Positions 28,002 through 36,812 of a stretch of 54,498 nucleotides of DNA are shown here, piece after piece. The position numbers were made by a program, and so were the translations under genes. The stretch covers positions 1 to 54,498 of the forward strand of contig JACRGB010000014.1 of NCBI GenBank assembly GCA_016212505.1, given 5' to 3'. Below the pieces are notes generated by a model that was not told where the DNA came from, did not search any database, and worked only from the letters and a program-made list of their open reading frames with translations. Numbering within the stretch: the stretch's first letter is position 1; each line of letters starts with the position of its first letter. This DNA comes from Microcaldota archaeon. Lineage in GTDB: Archaea; Micrarchaeota; Micrarchaeia; Anstonellales; Bilamarchaeaceae.

Positions 28002-29003
28002 TCAGAACAAGTGTTTCTCCAAATACCTGACTCCTTCCCCAACCTTACAAACCATTATTTTCTCTATCCCGTTCATGTGCTCTAATATCTCGCTAACTTC
28101 TTTTTCGTATTTTTTAGTAGTGTAAATGTGGGCATTTGGTCCGGCATCAAAAGTATATGCTGCAACCGGCCTTCCATAAGAATCATTTAGTTCAATTACT
28201 TTCTCAATAATCTTGAATGAAGTGCTATTCAGATAAATGACTGGTGGCGTGCTATCTAACATCACAGCATGCATGTTATTGCTCTCCTGCATTATTGCTG
28301 GTGCCATCATCTCAAAATCGTTTTCCTTTATTGCTTCCCGAACAACTGCAAGCCGTTTTTCAACCGAGCTTAGCCTTGCCGGATAAAGCGGTGATGTCCT
28401 GGTCGTTATTTTCATTCCGTCGGTTGAACTTACTTTCTTTTCATGCGAATTGGTAATTGCAATTACGTTCCTGAGGTCTTTCCACTTTTCATACGATGCT
28501 AAGGGAACGGCGTAACAGTCACTGCCATCATCCTTAACTCCAGCAAGCCATTCCACTGCTCCACCATAAATAGACCTTGAAGCAGAGCCGCTTCCTCTTC
28601 TTGCAAGTGCAGATAGCTCTTTTTCATTTAGCCGAATTCCAATTGCCTTGCTTGCAGCAGCTGCCATTGCTGCAAAACTCGATGCTGAAGAGGCCAAGCC
28701 CGCGGCTTTGGGGAAAGTATTTATAGAATCTATCTTGGCAAACATCTTTTTGCCGGCCATTTTCCTGACTACATCCAAGAATTTGCTTGCCCTTTTCAGT
28801 TCCTTTTCAGTAGCTGTTTTTCCGTCGATATCCAGTTCGTCCCTTTTCAGCTTTTCTGAAAATTCAACCGTAGTCAATGTTTCCAGCTGGCTATCCATTG
28901 TAAAAGAAATCGAATTGTTATTTGGAAGTATCAGTTCCTCATTTCTCCTTCCCCAATACTTGATGACTGCAATATTTGCATTTGCCGCTGCTGTGGTTTT
29001 CAT
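28002..29003 (-). CDS. mvaD: Mevalonate (di)phosphate decarboxylase family (GHMP)
   Basis: ANANIAVIKYWGRRNEELILPNNNSISFTMD; PKAAGLASSASSFAAMA; GSGSASRSIYGGAVEW; AYTFDAGPNAHIY. Confidence 0.9.
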   Translation of the reverse strand: MKTTAAANANIAVIKYWGRRNEELILPNNNSISFTMDSQLETLTTVEFSEKLKRDELDIDGKTATEKELKRASKFLDVVRKMAGKKMFAKIDSINTFPKAAGLASSASSFAAMAAAASKAIGIRLNEKELSALARRGSGSASRSIYGGAVEWLAGVKDDGSDCYAVPLASYEKWKDLRNVIAITNSHEKKVSSTDGMKITTRTSPLYPARLSSVEKRLAVVREAIKENDFEMMAPAIMQESNNMHAVMLDSTPPVIYLNSTSFKIIEKVIELNDSYGRPVAAYTFDAGPNAHIYTTKKYEKEVSEILEHMNGIEKIMVCKVGEGVRYLEKHLF

Positions 29004-29041
29004 AGACTGGATTAAAACATTACAGTTTTTTATAGTTATTC

Positions 29042-29734
29042 ATGCGGAATAAAAAACTTCTCGGGCGGCTCGGATGGGTTATTCAACAAATGCACACTGA
29101 AGCAGCCAAGCGCGATGCTGCTGTTTTTCGTGCTGAATCCGCCACCGAAGGAAACCCATTTAAGATTCTGGTTTTTACTATGCTTTCAGCAAGAACAAGG
29201 GACGAAAAGACAATAAGAGCAGTGGAAAAAGTTTTCGCAATCGCCAAAACCCCAAGAGAAATCCGCTCTTTGGGTTCGCTAAAACTCGAAAAACTGCTTT
29301 ATGGTGTTGGTTTTTATCGGGTAAAAACCAAAAATTTGTTAAAAATTTGCGAAATGCTAGTAGCCAACGGGGATCGGGTTCCTGATAGTTTGGATGGTCT
29401 TCTCCAATTGCCTGGAATCGGACGAAAAACTGCAAACATAATTCTTTCGCGCGCTTTTGGCAAAGCCGCTTTGGGAGTGGATGTTCATGTCCACCGGATC
29501 AGTAATCGTCTTGGACTAGTTAAGACAAAAAAACCAGAAGATACTGAGAAAGAACTAACCAAAATCATTCCATCAAAATATTTGCGAATGTTTAACCGAT
29601 CTTTTGTTGCTTTTGGCCAGACAATTTGTAGTCCAATAAAACCCAAATGCGATATTTGTCCGCTCAATCAGCTCTGCTATCGGGTTGGAGTAAAAGAACC
29701 ATGCAAAGAATGTGCATTCGGTGTCAAAAGCTAA
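29042..29734 (+). CDS. nth: Endonuclease III
   Basis: LPGIGRKTANIILSRAFGKAALGVDVHVHRISNRLGLV; CSPIKPKCDICPLNQLC Fe-S cluster. Confidence 0.95.
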   Translation: MRNKKLLGRLGWVIQQMHTEAAKRDAAVFRAESATEGNPFKILVFTMLSARTRDEKTIRAVEKVFAIAKTPREIRSLGSLKLEKLLYGVGFYRVKTKNLLKICEMLVANGDRVPDSLDGLLQLPGIGRKTANIILSRAFGKAALGVDVHVHRISNRLGLVKTKKPEDTEKELTKIIPSKYLRMFNRSFVAFGQTICSPIKPKCDICPLNQLCYRVGVKEPCKECAFGVKS

Positions 29735-29798
29735 AATTTAGGAAATAATTTGCGAAATATTTTAATAGCCTATCCATAATAGCACATTAAGGTGAATT

Positions 29799-30848
29799 AT
29801 GGTTGGGAGTTTGGTATTACCTACTGCAAGCACAAGCGCTCCAAAACTTGTCGCACTATCTCAGACATTTCGAAGAGCCCAAATCGACCCTCCAGAACTT
29901 CATCATTTAGCTACTATTTATGAGAAAGCTTGGGGAATTCCTTTGCCGCAAGAAAAACTTAAGGCGCAGATAGGGCATTTTCCAGATGGCCAAATAGTCG
30001 GAACAATAGCTTCAGTTCCACTTCCTATTTCTATGATCAATATTATGCTTACGCTCTTTGATCCACATTCTTTTCTCGGCTTTAGCGCACTTGAAGGCTA
30101 TGAAAGAATTAGTGGGAGTAGAACTTTCCATACTCATGTTTCACTATCCGAAGTACAAAAGAGAAAATTCCAACCTAATCAGCTTGCTCTTGCTTTATGT
30201 ATGTCCATAGTAGTTGATCCAGCATATCAAAAATCTAACTATGCTGTCGAAACCCTTAACCACGCAATTGATTTTGCAGAAAGAGCTGGCGCATTAGCAG
30301 TTCCTTATAGCGCACCAAGAGGTTATGGAAGAGTAAGAGCATTGAATCCGCACCTATCTTTAGAATCTTATCTTAATATGACCCGTCCGATTCTAAAGTC
30401 AAATAAACCACTTTCTTATGATGATCATAAACGAAATATCGAAGCGCTTAATGGCCAAGGCCATAGACAAGTAATTCCATTTAGAGGCCAAATACCTGTT
30501 ATTGATGAAGATACATTTGCTCTTTATCAGCAACTTGAGCACGACTCGCCACTTGTTGATTTTACCTATCCTCATGCATTTGAAACTTTTGTAGTTTTTG
30601 AAGCTCCTCGGTTTGAAGACCATTTCGGAAGAGCAATGACCATGGAGGATATGTGCGTTCTTACCGGAAGGAGACCATATGATCCGACAATGAGCCTGCA
30701 TATAACCAACGGTGCCCGCTATGTTCGTGATGGCAATGGCGAAGTTGTTGCATTTGCCGATTCTCGGCCAGATGATCTCCTTTCTTTCGGATATAATGTG
30801 CTTTTGACTTATACCTATCATCCTGCGCTTGGGCAGGCTTTCCTTTAG
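29799..30848 (+). CDS. Predicted GNAT-fold acetyltransferase
   Basis: LALCMSIVVDPAYQKSNYAVETLNHAIDFAERAGALAVPYSAPRGYGR. Confidence 0.5.
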   Translation: MVGSLVLPTASTSAPKLVALSQTFRRAQIDPPELHHLATIYEKAWGIPLPQEKLKAQIGHFPDGQIVGTIASVPLPISMINIMLTLFDPHSFLGFSALEGYERISGSRTFHTHVSLSEVQKRKFQPNQLALALCMSIVVDPAYQKSNYAVETLNHAIDFAERAGALAVPYSAPRGYGRVRALNPHLSLESYLNMTRPILKSNKPLSYDDHKRNIEALNGQGHRQVIPFRGQIPVIDEDTFALYQQLEHDSPLVDFTYPHAFETFVVFEAPRFEDHFGRAMTMEDMCVLTGRRPYDPTMSLHITNGARYVRDGNGEVVAFADSRPDDLLSFGYNVLLTYTYHPALGQAFL

Positions 30849-31756
30849 CTAGTGGATTGAACTACTGTAGTGAAAGAGCCGAATTTATTCTTATTTAATT
30901 TATCCATTATTTCCCTGGCGTGTTTTTCCTCTCTGGCAAGTATGAGGCAGCATCCTCCTCCTCCTCCACCTGTTACTTTGGCGCCAAGTGCTCCATTTTC
31001 AAGGGCTATTTTTATGATCTGCTCGTTTTTTTCAATTGAAACCCCTATTGCCTTAAGCAATTCTTGATTTTCATTCATAAGTTCTCCAATTAATTTTAAG
31101 TTTCCGCCAGCAACTGCCTCTTCGCCTTTTTTTAATATGTCAAGAGCTTCATCGCAGAGGTCTGAAAATTCCTCCGGCTCATTTTCTTTAAACAGCTTCA
31201 CCTGCCCAACCATCTTTACTGTTGGCGAGGAAATTCCGCTCATTCCGACTACAAAATGCATGGGGCATCCAATTCTTATCTTTTCAAAATCTTTTCCTTT
31301 GGTGAATTTTATCGCCCCTCCATAGGTTGCAACCGTATTATCCACCCCGCTCGGGTTTCCATGAAATGCTTTTTCTCCCTCATATGCATATTTGTTGATT
31401 TCATCATCATTCAGATTCATCTTGTATTCTTTATCAAATGCCCTAGCAAGGGCAACGCAAAATGCAGCACTTGATCCAAGCCCTCCCACTGTAGGAAGAT
31501 CCCCGCTAAGATGAACATGAAAATTATCCTTAATTTTCATTGCTTTCATAAGCAGCGTGATTGCGCTGGTTGTAAGTTCCGGAATTGTTCCCACTGCTGT
31601 TGTAGTATATCTTACTTCTTTGGATTTTTTTATTTCAACAACTGCCTTATTTGATAAGCCTAGCGCTATTGCCGGCAGCCCATGAACAACAAAATGCTCG
31701 CCAAAGAGGATTATTTTCCCATAACCAATTCCAGTGCTCATATGCTCATTGCTCAT
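30845..31756 (-). CDS. mvk: Mevalonate kinase
   Basis: GYGKIILFGEHFVVHGLPAIA; PTVGGLGSSAAFCVAL; GAKVTGGGGGGCCLIL. Confidence 0.95.
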   Translation of the reverse strand: MSNEHMSTGIGYGKIILFGEHFVVHGLPAIALGLSNKAVVEIKKSKEVRYTTTAVGTIPELTTSAITLLMKAMKIKDNFHVHLSGDLPTVGGLGSSAAFCVALARAFDKEYKMNLNDDEINKYAYEGEKAFHGNPSGVDNTVATYGGAIKFTKGKDFEKIRIGCPMHFVVGMSGISSPTVKMVGQVKLFKENEPEEFSDLCDEALDILKKGEEAVAGGNLKLIGELMNENQELLKAIGVSIEKNEQIIKIALENGALGAKVTGGGGGGCCLILAREEKHAREIMDKLNKNKFGSFTTVVQSTS

Positions 31757-31767
31757 AAATAACTTCT

Positions 31768-32547
31768 CTAACCTTTTGGTTTCCTGCCCTTTACCTTAGG
31801 TGGTTTGATATCCGGATAGGCGCTGGTTAACATTCCAGGAGATGGGTATGGAAAGAAAGATAATTTTTCAAATATTTTTAGGATTATGAAAGAATCTTCC
31901 TTTGCACCGGTTAATTTTCCATTTGCCTCATTTAAGGCAGCAGCCAGATTAATGTACGATTTTCGCTTCCCTTTTGTTACTGCATCCGCAACGCTTTCGT
32001 CTTTGCTGATTTTTGCAAAATCAAAATACTTGTTTACTGCAGTGTGGTTAATTCCGCTTAGTATTCCTGAAATTTCATAATCCTGCGCCTTATTTGTACT
32101 CAGTTTCTTAACCGAAATCCAGCCCTTATAGCTTCCAATAAATGCAATTTGTTCCTTATCTTCCTCTTCTTTGCCGGGCAATATGTCGCTTGTTGCTTCG
32201 GGCATGAGTTTAACGTCTGCTTTTTTTAGCAGCTGACTGATAAGATAGGACTCTGCTACAACGCCAAGTTCTTTTTTAGGCACTGCCCCTTCGAGCGCAG
32301 CTTTTATTGTTCCGGGCGAGTTTGCTTCGAAAAATTTTGCAACCGAAGATATTCCTTTACCAGAAATTTTTGCAAAATCATTTACCCTTTTTGTATCGAT
32401 ACCTGAAAATTTGAACGCCTGCTCTTCTACTGCATTACTCACCTGCATGAGTGCTGATGCGACATCCTGCTCATTTTTGCCTTCAAGGTCAAAACGCATT
32501 CCTGCCCTAAAATCCTTAAATGTCCCGCTTAGTATAATCTCGTCCAT
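31768..32547 (-). CDS. Uncharacterised protein, adjacent to mevalonate kinase
   Basis: 259 aa, no recognised motif; same strand, 11-bp gap to mevalonate kinase gene. Confidence 0.5.
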   Translation of the reverse strand: MDEIILSGTFKDFRAGMRFDLEGKNEQDVASALMQVSNAVEEQAFKFSGIDTKRVNDFAKISGKGISSVAKFFEANSPGTIKAALEGAVPKKELGVVAESYLISQLLKKADVKLMPEATSDILPGKEEEDKEQIAFIGSYKGWISVKKLSTNKAQDYEISGILSGINHTAVNKYFDFAKISKDESVADAVTKGKRKSYINLAAALNEANGKLTGAKEDSFIILKIFEKLSFFPYPSPGMLTSAYPDIKPPKVKGRKPKG

Positions 32548-32601
32548 AAAAATCCCGAAGATAGATATAAAAACAGGGATAATAAAAAGCTAATCTAATA
32601 C

Positions 32602-32855
32602 GCCCCTGTAGCGCAGGAAACTTTTTAGTAAAAAGTTTGATCAAAATTAACTTGCTATTGTTGCAATGCAACAATGGCAGTCAAGAAACGCTTTCGCGTT
32701 TCTTGGCATGCTAAAAGTTTACGCAACGGTAGCGCGCGTCCTTGGTAAGGACGAGGTCGCGAGTTCGATTGAGTTTTGTGTCATGAGTTTTCGGTTTAGC
32801 ATTTTTCATAACCCGAAACAGAAAACGCAAAACTCTGGAAATCTCGCCGGGGGCT
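32602..32855 (+). tRNA. tRNA-Thr(GGU) interrupted by two introns (D-loop about 32618-32723; T-loop about 32767-32838)
   Basis: Acceptor GCCCCTG(32602-32608)/CGGGGGC(32848-32854); TA; D stem GCGC(32611-32614)/GCGC(32732-32735); anticodon arm CGTCC-TTGGTAA-GGACG (32737-32753); variable AGGTC; T stem GCGAG(32759-32763)/CTCGC(32843-32847); discriminator T. Confidence 0.85.
32651..32708. repeat. Palindromic modules inside the D-loop intron, copy C1
   Basis: TGCTATTGTTGC-AAT-GCAACAATGGCA and CAAGAAACGC-TTTC-GCGTTTCTTG; the latter stem is identical to copy B. Confidence 0.85.
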
Positions 32856-32872
32856 ATTTCTTTTTTTGTCGT

Positions 32873-33031
32873 ATTGGAATTTGCATGATTCCATGGCAAA
32901 AAGCTGAAAAGCTTTTTGACTGTCGCGGAGCTTTGCTCCACGCCAATTCGCACAAAATTTATGAAATTTTGTGCTTGTATCGTAAATCCTATCGGATTTC
33001 CAATGCTGAAAAATTTGCTGCAAATTTTTCA
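32873..33031. repeat. Palindromic module array downstream of the tRNA, copy C2
   Basis: ATTGGAA/TTCCAAT outer pair (32873/32998) enclosing TGGAAT/ATTCCA, CAAAAAGCT/AGCTTTTTG, GGAGC-TTT-GCTCC, GCACAAAATTT-ATG-AAATTTTGTGC, AAATCC/GGATTT; then GAAAAATTTGC-T-GCAAATTTTTC. Confidence 0.85.
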
Positions 33032-33123
33032 TTAACTTCTTAAAAGTTACTATTTATTGTAAATTAGTATCTAACTGTTTAGATTGTATTCGGGATTGAT
33101 GATTGATTATTCGGGATGAATTT

Positions 33124-33771
33124 ATGAACCAAAGAACTTTCCGCGCAGATGCGCTTGCAACCTTTCCAAATGCATTGGCCCCTTTATTCCGAAACGGGCA
33201 AAAAGAGAGATTCACAAGGGCCTTTGAGCGATTTGAAGCAATAGCTGCAGAGGCAAAAACCAGAATTCCTTCTGGCCCATCACATGTAGGAGCGGGTGTA
33301 TTCTCCATTATTTCCTTTTTAGAAAATGCTGATCTTCTGTTGTCTGTAAAAAGATCCCGGATCCACGAATTATTCCATATTCTTAGTGGGCATCGCGCTC
33401 AAAAGGCTCGTGTTTTGGAAGAAGCTCGAAAAGGTACCTATGATCTTCTTCTACGTATGCGATTTAGTCTGGCCTGCATACCTGCTCCGTCTGAACAACA
33501 TCTACCTGCCCGAAAATACGGGGCAAATGAATCAATACTCGCTTCTTCTACTGTATGCCCCCCATTAGGATTATTTTTGGATGGTATTGGCATAACAAAA
33601 ACTGATTTTGCTAATGATTTGGATGTTTTACGAGAAGCTCTTCTTTCCAAGCCTCCGTTTGCAATGAGAACGGATATTGAAACAATTACGCGCGCAATTA
33701 TGAGGTCCGCAGGAGAATATGTTGATCAAGTTATATCTGCCGAGATCGAGCGTGCTCGTCTTTCTACATGA
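33124..33771 (+). CDS. Uncharacterised protein
   Basis: Long ORF with no overlapping better candidate; start at internal ATG 33124 or 33103 uncertain. Confidence 0.5.
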   Translation: MNQRTFRADALATFPNALAPLFRNGQKERFTRAFERFEAIAAEAKTRIPSGPSHVGAGVFSIISFLENADLLLSVKRSRIHELFHILSGHRAQKARVLEEARKGTYDLLLRMRFSLACIPAPSEQHLPARKYGANESILASSTVCPPLGLFLDGIGITKTDFANDLDVLREALLSKPPFAMRTDIETITRAIMRSAGEYVDQVISAEIERARLST

Positions 33772-33812
33772 TATCAAAAAACATATAAAATTAGCCTGAT
33801 TTAGCAAACCTC

Positions 33813-34361
33813 ATGCGATCATCCCAATTGCCCTTTTTGCTACTGCTAGCAATTTTCATAACTACCGTAACCGCACAAACATCCATCCCAACTCCATCGG
33901 TTCCTCAAGATGTCCAGCAGGCCGGCCATTTTGTAGATGCTATAAACCGGCAATATGAAGCGCAAGTACTGATCGCCCGCACCGTTCCCGAAGGCTACCA
34001 AATAACCGTTAATCCAGGCGTAACTGCTGCTCCCGGCCAGCTCCAAACATTTAGCAAAAGGCTTAGCGCGCTTGGCTTTAAACAGGAAGGAACGGATTTT
34101 TTCTATTTTGTACGGCCCGATTATCCTAACCCCCCGCAAGCTCAGGCAAAACCTCCAATAAATTTAACTCCCGCGAGCCCTTTCAATATTACAAACAGTA
34201 CAAACACTACTAGAAGCAGGTTCAATCAACCCCAATCAATCTCCCCAGTTTATTTGGCAGCACTTGGAATAGGGGGCATTCTATTTTTGGCAACTGCATT
34301 ATTTTTAGCTGCAATTGCTTTTTACTTTTTAACGAAACCAAAACCTAAAAAGAGAAAATAA
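33813..34361 (+). CDS. Secreted/membrane protein with signal peptide and C-terminal TM
   Basis: LLLLAIFITTVTAQT signal; C-terminal TM and basic tail. Confidence 0.6.
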   Translation: MRSSQLPFLLLLAIFITTVTAQTSIPTPSVPQDVQQAGHFVDAINRQYEAQVLIARTVPEGYQITVNPGVTAAPGQLQTFSKRLSALGFKQEGTDFFYFVRPDYPNPPQAQAKPPINLTPASPFNITNSTNTTRSRFNQPQSISPVYLAALGIGGILFLATALFLAAIAFYFLTKPKPKKRK

Positions 34362-34386
34362 GATATAAATCAAACTAAGAGGTAAA

Positions 34387-34527
34387 TCAGAACGAATGGA
34401 AGTTTCCGTCCTTATCCCGTTTAAATTTGTGGGTTAGGTCTATTTTGCACGAAAATACGTGCTCATTACTCTCCGATAACGGAGACCAAAGCCCCTTGTA
34501 TGTGTGGCAGTTCGGACATGCTGGCAT
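34387..34527 (-). CDS. 46-aa zinc-finger-like microprotein (paralogue 1)
   Basis: MPACPNCHTYKGLWSPLSESNEHVFSCKIDLTHKFKRDKDGNFHSF; SD AGGTG upstream; shares pattern with the ORF at 35546-35698. Confidence 0.65.
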   Translation of the reverse strand: MPACPNCHTYKGLWSPLSESNEHVFSCKIDLTHKFKRDKDGNFHSF

Positions 34528-34621
34528 AAGATTTTCACCTGATTCTCAAATGTTGATACTGGTCTGTTAAAATCAACTACCCAGCTCATATTTTAAAATA
34601 TTCTTCTTACTGTATTAGAGT

Positions 34622-35392
34622 ATGACTAGTATAAATAAAATGGGATTTAGCCGGTTTATATCATTTGCCTTTTTGGCTGGATTATTGCTTATCGCAGGAT
34701 GTACATCTCCAACAAAGCCAAAAACGGAAACATTAACCTGCTATGATTATTGTACCTCTCTTCCTGCGCCAGCTTGCACCGGTTCATGGTCCATTTCAGG
34801 CAATTATCCTGATTGTGCCTGCAAGTTTGAATGTGAAAAATCCTCAGATAACCAGACCCAGAAGGTTTCGCCTCCTGCCCCAGTAGTCAATGTGACTGTT
34901 AACGAGAGTTCAAAAACAAACGTGACTGTGGCTCCGCCCCCTCCACCTCCTCAGCCTAAAAAGCCGATTTCACAAACTTTCAATGATACTATAAAACAGA
35001 TTCGGACCGATTTTTATGTTGAAAATCCAGGAAGCTATACTGAATTTGATTATCGTTGGGATGCAACAGTGAATGATAGTTTCGGGTCAAAAGATATCAA
35101 ATTAGGCCAATTCCAGGCAGTTAAATTCAATGGCGCATACATACCGAGCCTCCAGACCTTTGAATTTTATGAATTCAAATCCGCAACAAATCCAAATAAA
35201 ATCGGTATTTACGGGTTGGCACTTATGAATGATACTTCATCTTCCCTTGACAATTATGGTACTTTCTCAACCACCTACCTTCCTGAACTTCAGAACCTTG
35301 ATGGTTGTGTGGTGTCCAAGCGAACCTCGGTTAAGGCAACTGAAGGCGATTATACCCTTTACACCATTTACTGCAGAAGCCTGGTAACTTAA
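34622..35392 (+). CDS. Predicted lipoprotein
   Basis: Lipobox LLLIAGC; Cys-rich region; PPPPPPPQPKKP linker. Confidence 0.7.
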   Translation: MTSINKMGFSRFISFAFLAGLLLIAGCTSPTKPKTETLTCYDYCTSLPAPACTGSWSISGNYPDCACKFECEKSSDNQTQKVSPPAPVVNVTVNESSKTNVTVAPPPPPPQPKKPISQTFNDTIKQIRTDFYVENPGSYTEFDYRWDATVNDSFGSKDIKLGQFQAVKFNGAYIPSLQTFEFYEFKSATNPNKIGIYGLALMNDTSSSLDNYGTFSTTYLPELQNLDGCVVSKRTSVKATEGDYTLYTIYCRSLVT

Positions 35393-35545
35393 GCGAGGTA
35401 CATTGTGACTCAAAAGAAGGGGCAATACTAGGGGATCAAGAGTATCATGAAAAATTTGCAAATTCCATATAAGGACAAATTTTCGCAAAATTACAATACG
35501 AAAACAAAAATTAATTTTTTCTTTTGTTTCCTTTTTCCTCTTTCT

Positions 35546-35698
35546 CTATACTGAAGAAGTCAGGAATCCATCTGTGCCCTGCTTGAACTTATGCTGCGGG
35601 TTTGCGCTGCATTCGAATTTTTCCTCTTTTTTAAATAGAGGCGAATTCATTCCGTAGCTCATGGAGCATTCAGGACATCCTCTCAAAAACTCACTCAT
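35546..35698 (-). CDS. 50-aa zinc-finger-like microprotein (paralogue 2)
   Basis: MSEFLRGCPECSMSYGMNSPLFKKEEKFECSANPQHKFKQGTDGFLTSSV; GGAG SD 9 nt upstream of this ATG. Confidence 0.65.
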   Translation of the reverse strand: MSEFLRGCPECSMSYGMNSPLFKKEEKFECSANPQHKFKQGTDGFLTSSV

Positions 35699-35888
35699 GG
35701 GTTTCATCTCCGCTGCCTTGGGAAAAGCAGCATTTTGGTCGCACCTCTGCTGACCCAGAGAAGCTTTTTAAAGGAATGCCTATTTTTGTTAATTGATTCT
35801 GTGGTAAAAAGTTAAACGATAGGTTTATATACATGTTCTGCTCCAATATGATTAGTTATCCTAAAAATTAATTACCCGAGTTGAAACT

Positions 35889-36812
35889 ATGAGACCCAAA
35901 ATATACGAAATCCTGCCTGATCTGGCTTTTGTTAGGGCACTTTTACATGCTGAAGATGTGACTGTTCGAGAGGCCGCTGGGGCTAAATACGGAGAGCTCA
36001 TCACCGCAGGTGTTCATATGTCTGATTTGGCCAAGTTGCTCGCTCGTTTAACTGACCAGGATGCCCAACTGCGAAGGGATGCTGTTGCTGAACTGCAGGT
36101 GGTCCTAGTTTCAATGGAAATTCGTCTAAAACCAGAGACCTATCAGGCTATTGTGGATGCGATGGCAGAACGGTTGGATATATCCGTTGAACCTGATGAA
36201 GTTGTCCGGGCAAATTGTGTTTTTGGTATTGACTGTGGCAGTAACTCCAGGGCTGATTTAATGCCCTTTGAATCTGCATTAAAATACCTTGCAGAACATG
36301 ACCCATCACTCATTGTAATTAAGGCTGCCCATAACGTTTTAGAATCCCCCATACTTGAGATTATTGACCGTTTAAACCGCAGTGATCTTAATCCTTCTGG
36401 TAGGGATATCCTTCTTAATCTTCGGAGGGCTGCAGCAGCAGACTTACAAAAACTCCTTTCCGGTCCTTTGGATTCTGGCACTACTACACTGATAGTTAAT
36501 GCAATGGCCGATCGATTAAAGACTAAAACCGATGATCCTACTTCGCTAGTCGAGGCTGATGAGCAGGTTAGGAACATATGTATTAATGGTATTCGGGCGA
36601 GTTTCAATCGTCCGGTTGACCTTTCCTTTGTAATGCCTCTACTCAGAGATGTGGCAGCAAAAGATCCCTGCCTTCAAGTACGCGAAACTGCCCAAAGAAC
36701 TTTAGATTTACCTGCTGCAAGAGAAGTCCCAAATCTTCCTCCCCGGCCAATTTATCCTGCTCCTGCCCGTCGCATGGCGCGACCTGCCGCCATTGCTTTA
36801 GGTGGCAACTAA
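35889..36812 (+). CDS. HEAT-like repeat protein
   Basis: Repeating helical units LARLTDQDAQLRRDAVAEL...; LRDVAAKDPCLQVRETAQRTL. Confidence 0.55.
   Translation: MRPKIYEILPDLAFVRALLHAEDVTVREAAGAKYGELITAGVHMSDLAKLLARLTDQDAQLRRDAVAELQVVLVSMEIRLKPETYQAIVDAMAERLDISVEPDEVVRANCVFGIDCGSNSRADLMPFESALKYLAEHDPSLIVIKAAHNVLESPILEIIDRLNRSDLNPSGRDILLNLRRAAAADLQKLLSGPLDSGTTTLIVNAMADRLKTKTDDPTSLVEADEQVRNICINGIRASFNRPVDLSFVMPLLRDVAAKDPCLQVRETAQRTLDLPAAREVPNLPPRPIYPAPARRMARPAAIALGGN

Noticed and set aside
32666-33043. 125-aa and overlapping 80/78-aa ORFs in the track
   Set aside because: They overlap the tRNA exons, its introns and dense palindromes; codon content follows hairpin sequence, not a protein.
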